A stretch of DNA of 64,000 nucleotides from Tetradesmus obliquus (lineage: Eukaryota > Chlorophyta > Chlorophyceae > Sphaeropleales > Scenedesmaceae): positions 1,240,001-1,304,000 of the forward strand of contig CP126199.1 of the NCBI GenBank assembly GCA_030272155.1. The letters run 5' to 3'. The notes below the pieces were generated by a model. It searched no databases and had not been told where the DNA came from. It worked only from the letters and a program-made list of their open reading frames with translations. This document shows, piece after piece, positions 12,761-23,700 of this stretch. The translations under genes and the position numbers were made by a program. The stretch's first letter is position 1; each line of letters starts with the position of its first letter.

Positions 12761-15700
12761 CAGGTCATCTCCTAGCTGTAGATGCTGAGTGTGGTGCGCA
12801 GCGGTGTGGACATGTGGGCCCTGCAATAGGAACTCACTGCTGCCGCTGCTGCTGCTGCCGCCAGGTCATCCCCTCCCTTGAGATGCTGAGCGTGGTGCGC
12901 AGCGCAGTCGACATGTGGGCCTGCCTGGCGGGGCATCCGGGGCTGCTGGTGCCGCTTGAAGGCCTGGTGGCAAGCGAGCTGGATGGCAGCCCATCGCTGG
13001 TGGTGGTGCACAGCTACGTGCCTGGGGCAGTCACGCTGGCGCAGGCGCACCTGCAGCCGACACAGGTGGGTGGAGGCGCATGGCGCTGCATCTGCCACTG
13101 TTCTGAAGTGCTGCTGTGCGTGTGTCAGTGCTGGTGTGTGTGACACGTTGTGAGCGTGGCGCGTGGGTGTTGTGTTGCTGACCGCTGCTGGTGCCCTTTG
13201 AAGGCCTGGTGGCAAGCGAGCTGGATGGCAGCCATCGCTGGTGGTGGTGTACAGCTATGCGCCTGGGGCAGTCACGCTGGCGCAGGCGCACCTGCAGCCG
13301 ACACAGGTGGGTAGCGGGGCGCAGCGCTGCACTTGCCACTTTTTTGAAGTGCTGCTGTGCACCTGGCGGTGCTGCGGTTTATCAGGCAGCTTAGTGTGCA
13401 CGAGTGGTTGTTGTGTTGCCAAGCGCCTTCGCAGTGCTGAGGCACGGCTACACGACTGCAGCGCTTACAGGCTGGATCACAGGCTCACTCGCAGCCTATT
13501 GCTGGCCTGCTGTTGCCTCGCAGACTGCGTCGGGCCAGCTGGTGCGCAACACGCCCAATGAGGAGCTGCTGTGGAGCTACACGGTGCAGCTGGCAGCCAT
13601 ACTGCGCGCAGCACACGCAACAGGGCTTGCGCTGCGGCCTGCAGCACTGTCAGCAACCAAGGTGCGGTTGCGCTCCATTGAAGAGCGCATGTGTTTAACA
13701 ACAAGGTTTTTTCAGAGTCGCGATGAACCACCTGCAGTTATCTGTTTTTGTGCATTGTCCAGATGGCATGTGCATGTGAGGAGTAAGGGCTTGCAGGCAC
13801 GACGTGCACGTCAAGCATGCAGTCAAGGCTGCCATCGCCTTGCAGCATGTTCTGCAGAGCACAGGCAGCTGCCAATGCGGGCATAGCATTCATTAGGAAC
13901 TGTCTGCCCGGGCGTGTCATCAGATGTTTACGACACACACATGCACTGGCAGGCATACAACCATGACGTATAACTTTACTGCTGCTGCTACTGCTGCTGC
14001 TGCTGCTGCTGCTGCAGGTGCTGCTGTAAGCTGGCTCAAGGTGTGCGGCCTTGGCATGGCTGAGGCGCTCACTGGCAATGTGATGCTGCTGCTGCCGCTG
14101 CTGCTGCTGCTGTTGCCGCAGGTGCTGCTGACCCCGGTGGGCCGCCTCAAAGTGTGTGGGCTGGGTGTGGCTGAGGCGCTCACTGGCGAGGTGGTGCCGG
14201 CCAACAGCGAAGACCTGCTGGCACTGCAGCGCGACGACGTGGTGGTGAGTGGGGCACTGTTACAAATGTCACAAGATAACACACAATGTAACAACTGTGG
14301 TTGCAGGTTGCATCTGTGGGTTTGATGTCATCACTAAAGCGTGTCGTAAACCAGCAAGAGTTTGTGCTTGCAATCTGCAACTGCCGCCAGCGCCAGCACA
14401 TGCTAATGATTATTGTCATTTGTCATTGCGCGTGCCTTCCATCCTGCAGGCGATGGGTCAGCTGCTGCTGCAGCTCGCCTGTGCAGTCGGCAGCCTGCCG
14501 GCCCCAAACCTGGACTTTGCTGCCGCGCACTACAGCGCGGAGTTTGTGCGGCTGCTGGTGCTGCTGCTGGGTGTGGCTGATGGCGGCGGCTTTAGCTGGC
14601 GTGCTGTGTCTGCGCTGCTGGGGGAGCGGCTGATGCTGGAGGTGGACGCGCTGGCCATGTTCAACGAGCAGCTGGTGAGAGTGCAGGGGATCTTCAGAAA
14701 CGTGCTGTTCTTGATGTGTTTGTTTGGGGTGTCTGGGTGCCTTCGCTTGCTCACGTACCGCCTGGCAAGCAATGGCGTGGATTGGATGTGCTTGTGGTTG
14801 GTTTCACCCTGGCTTCTCGTGCAAACACTCTTGCATTGAAACCTTTTGAGTTGAACTCAATTGTCCAGCGCGTGTAAACATTGATTTACAATTGTACCAA
14901 TTGCTGCTGCTGCGTGCCCTGCAGCTGGAGGACCTCTCTCACGAGATGGAGAACGGCCGCCTCTTCCGCCTGGCCTCCAAGCTCAGCTTCGTCACAGACA
15001 GGCCAGCAGAGGCGCCCGGGGGCCACGGCGCTGCTGCGCAGCATGCGGCTGCATATGCGGACAGCGGGGACAAGTACCTGCTGGGCCTGTTCCGGGACTT
15101 TGTGTTCCACCAGGGGGAGCTGGAGGCGGGGCGGGTGCTGGACTGGGGGCATGTGGTGGAGGCGCTGAACAAGGTGGGAAGAGTGAGGGAGAGTGAGAGT
15201 GGGTAAAGAAGGAGTGAGATGGCGTGGGGAAAAGAGTGAATGGGGGACTTTGTGTTTCACCAGGGCGCAGGCAGGGTGCTGGACTGGGGCCATGTGGTGG
15301 AGGCGCTGAACAAGATGAGAGAACGAGAGGGAACAGAAGCGTAATATAAGTGCTCCAATGGTTATGTGTGGTGATAGCAAGGACTCCTTCGGAAGGGTGG
15401 GCCGGTGTACAGCTGTGAGCATAAGTTGGGACTTTCAGCTGGGAAGGTGCAGGCGCCACTGCCATGCCGCTGCTGCTACTGCCACACACTCTTGCTGAGT
15501 GCCTTGTGCTGCTGCTGCTGCCGCCGCTTGCTGCTGCTGCAGCTTGACGCGGGCGTGTCGGAGCAGGTCCTGCTGCAAAGCAGGGACGAGCGCTCACTGC
15601 TCGTGGTGTCGTACGCTGATGTCAAGGTGCGCCGCGGTGCTGTCAGCTGCTGCTGCTGCTGCTGCTGCTTGTTTGTGGATATTGCTGGCAGTACATATCA

Positions 15701-15813
15701 CCACCCTGTGCATGGTCGTAAGTTGCGAGAGCGCTCTACACCCCATCAACCGTTCTCATGCTGCTTTGTTTGTGACTGTGCTGTGCTGCAGAACGGTTGC
15801 CTAAGATGCCCTG

Positions 15814-15859
<46 letters not shown>

Positions 15860-15981
15860 TGCAGCGCTGCATTGAGGCGGCTATTGCGGAGCTGCGCACG
15901 AGTGGCCGGCCGCAGGGCGCAGGGCACATGATGCGTGGCGCAGCGGCCCCAGGGGTGGGCCACATGTTTGGCGGCCGGTGA
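9560..15981 (+). CDS. PAN3: PAN3, PAN2-PAN3 deadenylase adaptor (pseudokinase subunit)
   Basis: Eleven exons, 877 aa: 9560-9926, 10275-10599, 10825-11443, 11771-11956, 12865-13065, 13524-13661, 14122-14244, 14450-14674, 14925-15173, 15543-15626, 15865-15981; all phases agree. PAN3 ties the PAN2 nuclease to poly(A)-binding protein for cytoplasmic mRNA deadenylation. Residues 1-440 are disordered and rich in Ala, Ser, Gln and His. They hold three PAM2-like motifs: APYVP near 20, LAAAASAAPFVP at 105-116, AAAFVP near 201-206. The pseudokinase domain begins YHTLYPLEDL, continues DGRAYVLRVVCGKQ and SLVVVHSYVPGAVTL, and has no catalytic HRD. After a short coiled-coil linker comes the C-terminal knob: NGRLFRLASKL, GDKYLLGLFRDFVFHQ and LLVVSYADVK. 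The usual N-terminal CCCH zinc finger is not seen. Introns contain decayed exon copies. Confidence 0.92.
12031..12073 (+). repeat. Downstream partial copy of PAN3 exon 4
   Basis: The last 40 or so bases of exon 4 (from 11918) plus the GTGCGT donor are repeated almost exactly (GGGCGCGCCTACGTGCTGCG). It lies in intron 4, carries a donor but no complete exon, and leads soon to a stop. Confidence 0.85.
12285..12864 (+). repeat. Five upstream partial copies of PAN3 exon 5
   Basis: Copies begin at 12285, 12393, 12482, 12616 and 12764; the functional exon begins at 12865. Each copy starts right after a CAG acceptor preceded by a CTG run and repeats the first 55-95 bases (GTCATCCC.., GAGATGCTGAGCGTGGTG). 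None reaches an exon 5 donor. The copy at 12764 has in-frame stops, and the one at 12393 is frame-shifted. Spacing is 89-145 bases. Confidence 0.92.
13185..13306 (+). repeat. Downstream partial copy of PAN3 exon 5
   Basis: The 3' two thirds of exon 5 (from 12944), its GTGGGT donor and about 50 bases of intron are repeated. One base is missing in the GATGGCAGCCATCG segment relative to exon 5, which breaks the frame. Confidence 0.9.
14018..14083 (+). repeat. Upstream partial copy of PAN3 exon 7
   Basis: After a CTG-run acceptor, about 66 bases match the start of exon 7 at 14122, with a TAA near the beginning and loss of the donor part. It is a decayed copy. Confidence 0.88.
15241..15315 (+). 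repeat. Downstream partial copy of PAN3 exon 9
   Basis: The end of exon 9 (GGGACTTTGTGTT.. to GCGCTGAACAAG) recurs, with a short deletion and with the donor changed from GTGGGA to ATGAGA. Confidence 0.85.
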
Positions 15982-16061
15982 CACAGCACGGGTGACACGG
16001 CACGGGTGACACAGCACGGGTGACACAGCACGGGTGACACAGCACGGGTGACACAGCATGG
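15978..16061 (+). repeat. 14-bp minisatellite overlapping the PAN3 stop codon
   Basis: Six head-to-tail copies of GTGACACAGCACGG start at 15978, 15992, 16006, 16020, 16034 and 16048, followed by a degenerate piece near 16069. The first unit contains the PAN3 stop TGA (15979-15981), so the array begins in the coding end and fills the first part of the 3' UTR. Confidence 0.9.
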
Positions 16062-17771
16062 GGGCCAGTGACACAGCCCGGGTGTTGCATGTGGCTGCTG
16101 TGCGTTCTCACACATATCCCTGAAGGCTTTGCAGCGCAACCATTATGAGGATGTGTGCAGCGCCCCCAGGGGGTTGGGTCACATGTTTTGGCGGCAGGTG
16201 ACAGGGTGCGGTGCCTGCTGCCTGCTGCTTTACTGGGAGTTGCTACGCATTCTCCTTGCTGTGCATTCTCTTCGGTACGATTGTGGGTCATATGCGGCAA
16301 GTGTGCACAGCCCCTGCTGCTGTGTTTGGCAGGGATGTTTGATGGGTCGGAGCGGGGGCACCAGCGGGGGTGCATCTCGTCGGCAGCAGGAGACTGCAAG
16401 GGAGAGCAGCAGGCGACGTTGCGCGCGTGTTTCTTGGTGGCAGCAGTGCCAAGCAATGCCAGCCAGCAGAGCTGTTGCGTGCTTTGACAGGCGCTGTGAG
16501 TGCCAGCTGGCAGCTATAGATGCACCCGGCCTGGGTGGGATGGCTGGGGAGAGCATGCACTGTAAGTTTGTGTCAGTTTTGGAGTGGTGGAGTGGTGGCA
16601 GGTATGGCAGGCAGGGCATATGGCTTTGCTGGTGACCCCTGACGCTTAGGGTTTATGACTGTCTTAACAGTTAAGCCCTAACAGTGACACCGTCAGCTCC
16701 GTGTCCCACTGAAGCCTAGGGATGGAGCTGCTGGTATGGTTGCTATGGCATGGCATGTATGCTGCAGACAGTCACAGCCTGAGCATGCTCATGCTGCCAG
16801 CTGGCAGATATGCATTTGCAGATGTTGAGGATGATGAAGACAGCACGCATGCGTGCGGCATTGCGCATCCTGCTGCTGGCTGGCATGCGCGTTGTGCAGC
16901 ACGTTGGAACCGCCGATTGATGCAGGATGTAGCACTAGTGGGCGTGCGTCCCCATGGACTGGCCAGTATGCTCCATGCATGCGCGAGTCCTGTGCTGCTG
17001 GCACTGCCATGGCATGCCTCAGCACCGTCATGAGCTGTAGTGCGCAGCTGCAGCTGCTGGCATAGCTGCTGACCACCTGCATTTGCATGTTGGACCTGGC
17101 AGTGCTGGTGTGCTGCATCTTCAAGGTGGACCTTCTGGTGTGCTTATAGCCACTGCGCCGCAGATGTTTGCAAGCTGTAGATCCACGCTTGTCCGCAGGC
17201 TGCGTTGCAACCAGTGCAAGAGCATGTGTGCCGGCGCAGCGGTTGCTTTGGTGCGCACCCGGAGCATTCAGCCCTGCTAAGGCCTTCGCTGCAGCATTCT
17301 AGTCATGGACTGTGCATGCTGATACCTGGTACGCCTGAGTGCTGCAGGTTGTCCAACAGGCATCCAAGCAGTTCACCTGCCACTGTCACTGCCAGGCACC
17401 CTGACAACCCAATGTAACAGCTAGTTGTTCTTTGTGCTGGTTCTTGCGACGCATCTGACTGTCTAAGCGAAGGTGGTAGTGTCTTGCATACTCTGCTGGT
17501 GGCTGGGAGCAGTGCGGCGTGTGCTGCTGCCAGCGACACGTGGCTGTGGGTGTAGGGTAGGTGCACCTCATGGGCACATAGACGCTCCGCGTCAAACCTT
17601 GAACCCTAGTCAGTTACAAACGGGATACAGCCAGCCATTATGCCTTTGAAACTCAACTGCAGTTGGAGCTTTGGCGGATACACACGGCGATGCAACAGTG
17701 CGTAGAACGTGCGTGGGTTGGCAGCTGCACGGAGCTTTGTGTTTCCTGCGCTAGTTCAAAGCAAAGTCGAG
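15982..17771. other. Intergenic stretch between PAN3 and the AllA-type gene
   Basis: This holds the 14-bp array, a degenerate copy of the PAN3 last exon near 16157-16200 (GTCACATGTTTTGGCGGCAGGTGACA), and a TGTAA at 16561-16565 that could end PAN3. I see no coding signal. Upstream of the AllA ATG an in-frame extension back to a GTG at 17709 exists but has no ATG. Confidence 0.45.
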
Positions 17772-18061
17772 ATGGCCGCACAGGAGCAGCAAACGGTTGT
17801 TGAACTGCAAGCGCAGCTGATCTCCCCAGAAGCATTTGAGCCATTCGGACAGCTCATTGGGCCCACTCACGACGGCAAGGAGTTTGATCAGGAGGATGCA
17901 CAGCTGGTCCTAGATAAAGGCACACCCAGGTACTTCAAAATGTCCATATGCAGCTGTAAGCACTTGTCATGTAAGCACTGCGTGCATGTAGGACATCGAG
18001 CTGGGTATCATTGCAATACAAGCAGCAGCACTAGCAGCAGCAGCAGTGGCAGCAGCAGCAG

Positions 18062-18102
<41 letters not shown>

Positions 18103-18361
18103 CCACCACCACCACCACCACCGCAACCAACACCACCACATCATCAGCACCGCCCCAGCATGAGCAGTCACAAGCGGCCAATATGTCCAACTGCAGCAGC
18201 ATGTTCGTAAAGTTGCGATGGGGTTTGTGGGTGGCCACCTGACACGCCGCCTTGCATGCCCTCAGAAGATCAAGCAGTGTAGCAGGACACACATTCATCA
18301 CAGGCAAACGCTGCTGCTGCGGTTCAGCTGTAGTACCATCACCTTCCAGTTCAAGTAGTAT

Positions 18362-18392
<31 letters not shown>

Positions 18393-18756
18393 TTGCAGGT
18401 TCTACATCATGCGCCTGCCCAAGCGCGGCCTCAGCTTCTCCCGCATAACCTACCACGCCAGCGTCACGCAATGCCTCGGGGGCTTGAACCCTGCACAGCC
18501 CTGGTACATGGTGGTGGCCGCTCCCAGCGGTAGCGTAGCCAGCTACCCGCAGCAGCAGCAGCTGGTGGCATTTAAGGTGCCACATGGTGTGTTTTTAAAG
18601 ATGAAAGAGGGCACATGGCATGCCGGGCCGCTGTTTGATGGTGCGGAGCAGATGGACTTTTATAACCTGGAGCTGAGTGACACGAATGTGGTGGACCACA
18701 ACACGCATGATTATGCGTCAGCAAACGGGGTGGCGTACAGGGTGCTGGAGTGCTGA
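17772..18756 (+). CDS. Ureidoglycolate lyase, AllA family
   Basis: Two exons, 171 aa: 17772-17929 and 18399-18756, joined in phase to give TPRFYIMRLPKRG. The protein matches the whole length of the AllA/ureidoglycolate lyase family (about 160-170 residues), a cupin-like beta-barrel. Recognisable blocks are ISPEAFEPFGQLI near the start, SFSRITYHASVTQCLGG, KPWY-like PAQPWYMVVAAP, FKVPHGVFLKMKEGTWHAGP and the C-terminal LELSDTNVVDHNTHDY. The enzyme splits ureidoglycolate into glyoxylate and urea, the last step of allantoin use, so it probably helps recycle purine nitrogen. No clear targeting peptide is seen from the ATG at 17772. The single intron (17930-18398) contains AGC and ACC microsatellites and a CTG run before the acceptor. 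Family assignment is firm; lyase activity is inferred. Confidence 0.87.
18020..18123 (+). repeat. AGC and ACC trinucleotide runs in the AllA intron
   Basis: Interrupted (AGC)n from about 18020 to 18102 is followed by (ACC)n to about 18123. They lie wholly inside the intron and do not encode protein in this gene model. Confidence 0.9.
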
Positions 18757-18899
18757 GAGGTTGGAGGAGGCCTGTTGGCTCATTGGATGGGATGTTTGTG
18801 GACATGCGAGGTCCCACTCGGTGCATAGGGCTTGTCCACCAGGCAGACTGCATGCGCAGATGCTGATGCTATGGCTTTGGCCCTTCGTTACATGCGCAT

Positions 18900-18904
18900 T
18901 GTAA
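18900..18904 (+). terminator. Candidate TGTAA polyadenylation signal for the AllA-type gene
   Basis: This TGTAA lies about 145 bases after the stop at 18756, a normal distance for an algal 3' UTR. Confidence 0.4.
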
Positions 18905-20467
18905 ACCTACGTAATCTCTATGTCTACAGATGCTGATGCTATGGCTTGGATGGTGTTATTAACATGGAGTTTTCAGACGGTGTATGACAATGTTGATGAA
19001 CAGATGCGGATGCGGCCTGCATCACTGGATGTCTCGTCAACAGCAGGCCTCCTGCAGAGGCTCAAAGCCGCTGAGCGAGAATCACACGTGGCATGGACTG
19101 CTGCCGTACACTATCAATTACACAGTCATAGTGTGGCGTCCTTTACTACGGATAGCTGTGCACGATGTGATGAAAGGTAATCGAGTACCTACTGCAAAAG
19201 TAGGCATTGCACTGGCACTGGCACTGGCACAGCTGTTGGCTTGCAGCATTCCCTGCCAGCATACGTGACGTAACATGTTACCCATAAGGTGCGCAGCTAT
19301 GCATTGACCACGGTCCTTTGGGATCCTGGAGCCGCATCAACAATAGCTACTTGTATGAGGCACCCCGGAGTAAACAGATAGCCAGTGCTTACCATGCGTA
19401 AGTAACACCGTGTGACACAGTAACACAGCATACTGGTAATGTAGGGTGCAGTTCAGCACCTCAGTCCCAGACAGAGCCACACGTGTGGCCCCCACCATGG
19501 CCGCAGCTGCTGGCAAGGCCCACAATGCGCAAGGCGCACCTGCGGAGCGCCACACAGCATGCAGCCCGAGACTGCCGCACTGCCTGAGCAAGTTCTTGTA
19601 CGAAATATCTTGAAGCTTGCATGACAGCGCATCGCAGCTGCGCTGGCGTGTCACAACACCGGGGTTGTGCGGTATTGCACCTATCCGCAGCAGGAGACAT
19701 TGCACGCCACACATAAGCAGTGTCAGCCAAAGCCGTCTCCTACGACGCTGATGAAGACATGCAGCGGACCGGCTGGACAGCTTTGTGCCATCTTATAAAG
19801 CACTTTCAGCTCAAACCTGCCGCCACAGGCCAGTTGCTGGTCAACAAACAATGTAACCAGCCCTTTGTACACACCAAACCTCACAGCAAGGCGGTGATCT
19901 GCCACAGCAAAACACAAGTACGCAGGAGCGCATGAGAACCCGCCGCACGCTGGACTTGCAGGCAGCACACAGAAGTAAGAGATCATCAGAAAAATGCAGG
20001 AGCACAAGGGGTGATCACGAACTAACCAAGTTGATACAGGACTGTGGTTGGCCGCCAGATTCATGCGCACAACACATAGCATACATACGCAGCTGCCAGC
20101 TTTCGCGAACTCCTCTCAGAACCTGCTACTGTGACAAAAGAACCGTTACTAGACACAACATCAGCCTCAAACATGTAACAGCATGGCACCCACTCGGTCT
20201 GCAACCAACGCAGCTCAGAACAATCACCAGTGCATGCGTATATTCTCAAGCACGCTGCTGCTGTTGTAATCGACATACTTGCAGCCACTGCTGCTTCTTC
20301 GCCATCTCACACCGGCGCTGCATACAGTTGGCCCGATCACAAAGTGAGCATAGGTACCGCATGATGCGTTCGACATGTGCTGGTGTTGGCAGGCGGCACA
20401 CAAGAGCAGTGGAAGAGCAACACTCCAGGAAGCTCCCACAGCCGCCGCAAAAGACTCGACACAGGCA

Positions 20468-20472
20468 TTACA
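20468..20472 (-). terminator. Candidate TGTAA polyadenylation signal for the AP2 gene
   Basis: TTACA on the plus strand reads TGTAA on the coding strand, about 280 bases past the AP2 stop. A second TGTAA overlaps the stop codon itself (20749-20753), so the choice is uncertain. Confidence 0.3.
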
Positions 20473-20748
20473 CCTGCAGAAATGCCAGCACTCCGCCCTG
20501 CATGTGATGAGCAGCAGCACATCTGGGACACGCTGAACACACCGGTTCCATTGCTGCAAGCGTAACACCAACTAGGAAAGGGTGCAGCACCGCAGCCCCC
20601 ATCACAGCCGCTGCTGCTTTCACTGCAGCAGGCACCCCTACCAGTTGACCAAACACTGCCACCGCACGCTCCACCCCCTGCTGCTGCAAATACAGTTGAC
20701 AGCAGCTCGTTCACACGCTTGTGCAGCAATCAGCAGTTCCTGTGGTAC

Positions 20749-23700
20749 TTACAACCCTGCTTTCAAAGTGCACTTCACTCCGAAGCATCCCCTTCCTGCA
20801 TCGCCAGCAGCATCCTCAGCCCCAGCAGCTGGCCCCACAGCTGCCTTGCCTGCAGCAGCAGCAGCTGCAGCAGCCACTGCTGCCTCTGCTGCTGCCAGCT
20901 GCTTCTTCAGCGCCTCTAGCTCCGCTTCTTTCTGCTGCAGGTGCTGCCGCTCAGCCGCCAAATACTCCTCAGTGATTTTTGGCGCTGCTGCTGCTGCTGC
21001 TGCAGGTGCAGCTGCTGCTGCTTCATCCGCTGCCTCCTTCTCCTCCCCCTTGCCAGCATCCTCACTGTCTCCCCGCCGCTGCTGCTGCTGCCGCGCCGGC
21101 TCTGGCGGCGCCACTGACAGCGCAGCATGCAGCGACACCAGCTGCTGCCTGCTGCTGCTGCGCTGCATCTGCACCAGCCCTCCTGCAGCCTCTGCAGCAC
21201 TGCAGGCCCCACCCGGCAGAAGCACATCATCCTCTGCAGCCCCATTGGCCTCACTATCTGCCCTGCCCATGTGCATGATGTGGCCGCCGCTGCTGCCAAA
21301 ACCAGCACCAGCATCATCAGCTACGCCAGGCGATGCAGCAGCAGCAAGCCTCTCCAATGCATCATGCACATCCCGCTCATCCATGTCTGTATCGTGGTCC
21401 TGTTCCTGGCCGTGCTGCTGCTGTTGCTGCTGCTGGTACTGCTGGTACTGCTGCAGCTGCTGCTGGAGCTGCTGCTGCAACTCAGCATCCATCTGCAAGC
21501 CGGGAAGGCCTGCCACAGCACCCTGCAGCAGCGAGCGCTGCGCACCAGCAGCAGCATTCGCCACGAGGAACGCCGCCACCTCAGCTTCAGCAGCAGATGC
21601 ATCATGCTGCTCCTCATCGCCTTCTGCTGACAGCCGCCGGTCGCGTGCAGCAGCCGCCGCAGCAGCAACCTCCTCCGCTGCCGCAGCCCCTGCTGCTGCC
21701 GCTGCTGCAGCAACTGCTGCAGCACCGCCGGCCGCAGCGCTTGGCGCACGCCCGCGCGGGTTCAACTGCCGCAGCGCCGCACCAGCAGCGCCGCCACCAA
21801 CCCCAGGCGCGAGCAGCGCAGACTGCCCTGCTCCGCTCGAACTGGAGCTGCCTCTCACGCGATACGTCCCAACGCCAGCTGCATTCACAGACGCCGCAGC
21901 CTGCTTCGCTGCGGCCTGCGCGGCTTGAGCAGCAGCCGCGCCGCGCTGCGAGGCTGTCATGTGCGTGCCGAGCTGCCGCATGGCTGCGACAGCGCTGGCT
22001 TCTGCTTGGATCTCTTCCAAGTTGTAGTCGCTGAGTGGGAAGTTGAGGCGAGTGCGGGGCCGTGCATCTTGCCCCATCAGCCACAGCACTGCCACGTCGT
22101 ATGCACGCGCTGCGTGAATGGAGGTGGGGAAGGCTCCAATGTAGTGGCTGCGCTTGCTGCTGGACGCCCAAACATACACCTTGAAGCAGCAAAGGAGGGA
22201 GGGAGGCACCAGAGAAGGCCAGGCTTGAGCTTTCAAACATGTGGGTTGACGCACGGTGGCAGAAAAATGCAGCGGAATGCGTTGAGTCTGTACACTAGCA
22301 AACCACAAGAACCACTAGACTGCTGCAGCCAACAAATCCACATCAGCACAGCCCTGCAGGCATACACACTAGCACTGCAGCACAGGCACTACCCTTCTGC
22401 ACCTGTGACAAGCATCTTGTGTCTCTGCAGCAATAGCTGCATACACGGCCAGCAGACAAACCAGCATACAGCCTCTAGCTCAAGCCCACATCACCAGCAA
22501 ACAGCTGGCACATTACACAATAGCAAGCACAAAACCAGCACGGCACCCACCTCCCAGCGCTGGATGCGCTCTCGCCAGGTCACACCAATGAAGCGCGAAG
22601 CAGCACGGGGCCCCCTTGCAGCCCTAGACCCCTCCTCCTCAGGCCCCAAGCTGCCAGCCTCCACCAGCTTGGCAGCGCCCCCACTGCCAGTGTGTATCCA
22701 CGCGCTGCTGCGCCCAGCGCCCTGTGCAGCCGCATTATCCACTGCTGCTGCCTGCGCGTCTTGATCGCGCGCGTGGTCGCCCACGAAACGCGAGACGCCC
22801 TCTGCTGCATTCGCCAGCGCAGTCAGCGCCGCAAGTGCAGCAGATGTCTCAGGGTCGCTGCAGCGCGCGCGCCCTGCGGCGCGGCCGCCAGCCTTGCGCG
22901 CGCCTTTTGGCTTCGCTGCTTTCTTTGCGCTGCCCTCGCCAGCTGCTGCCGCTGCACCGCCCTTGCCCCGTGCTTTCTTCGCAGCAGGCGCAGGCGGTGG
23001 CAGGTAGCTGGCATCATCTCCGGCTGCCGCTGCTGCTGAGCCCCGGCCACCTAGCATCCCGCTGGACCCTAAACCGCCAGTGTTCACACAGTCATCATCT
23101 GCATAAAACCCGCCATAATCCGCACCAGCAGCGCTCGACCCAGTGCCTGTCCCTGCTGCCCCTGCCCAGTGACCCCCCATGAGGCCTGCTGCTGCTGCTG
23201 CAGCCGCCGCCGCCGCCGCCGAGCCAGACTTGGCCGCCGCTGCCGCTGCTGCTGCCGCTGCCAGCGCCTGCGCAGGGCTGATCGAGCGCCTGATGCTGCG
23301 GCCCGCTGCTGCTGCTGCCGCCGCTGCCGCTGCAGTGCCAGAGACGTCGCCAGCTGCTGCTGCATCAGAGTTTGCCAAGTGACTCAGCGCAGCTCTGTAC
23401 AGCATGTTGTCTTGCGTGTCTTCAAGCAGCTCCCTATCTGCATCTGTCACCCCTCCTGCACCCGCCTGCAGCTGCATGCTGCCAGCAGCAGAGCCGCCGC
23501 CCTCATCTCCCTGCTCACTGCCGGCTGCAGCAGCAGCCGCGGCAGCCGCCGCTGCAGCAGCAGCAGCGCCGCCAGCAGCAGCACCCTCAGCCGCCCCATG
23601 CAGGAACTCATCAATGCCCATGTCTGCAAAGATGCTGCCATAATTGCCCAGCAGGCTATTGCCGCTGCCTCCGAGGTAGCTGCTGCCGTTGAGCATGTCT

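Larger units (their letters stand above)
18757..20748. other. Convergent intergenic stretch between AllA-type and AP2 genes
   Basis: The rightward AllA gene and leftward AP2 gene end here. It holds a 21-base direct repeat (CAGATGCTGATGCTATGGCT at 18857 and 18927), a short TGGCAC tandem run near 19205-19230, and candidate poly(A) signals for both genes. No supported exon was seen, although an AP2 3' exon cannot be excluded. Confidence 0.4.

Noticed and set aside
12285..12864. Mutually exclusive alternative exons in PAN3
   Set aside because: The copies have acceptors, but none keeps a donor or the second half of the exon, and two have stops or frame breaks, so they cannot substitute for exon 5.
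20582..21928. Plus-strand open frame of about 450 codons
   Set aside because: It lies antisense to the AP2 gene exon 3 and is made of Cys/Ser/Ala repeats. The minus strand carries the real AP2 domain.
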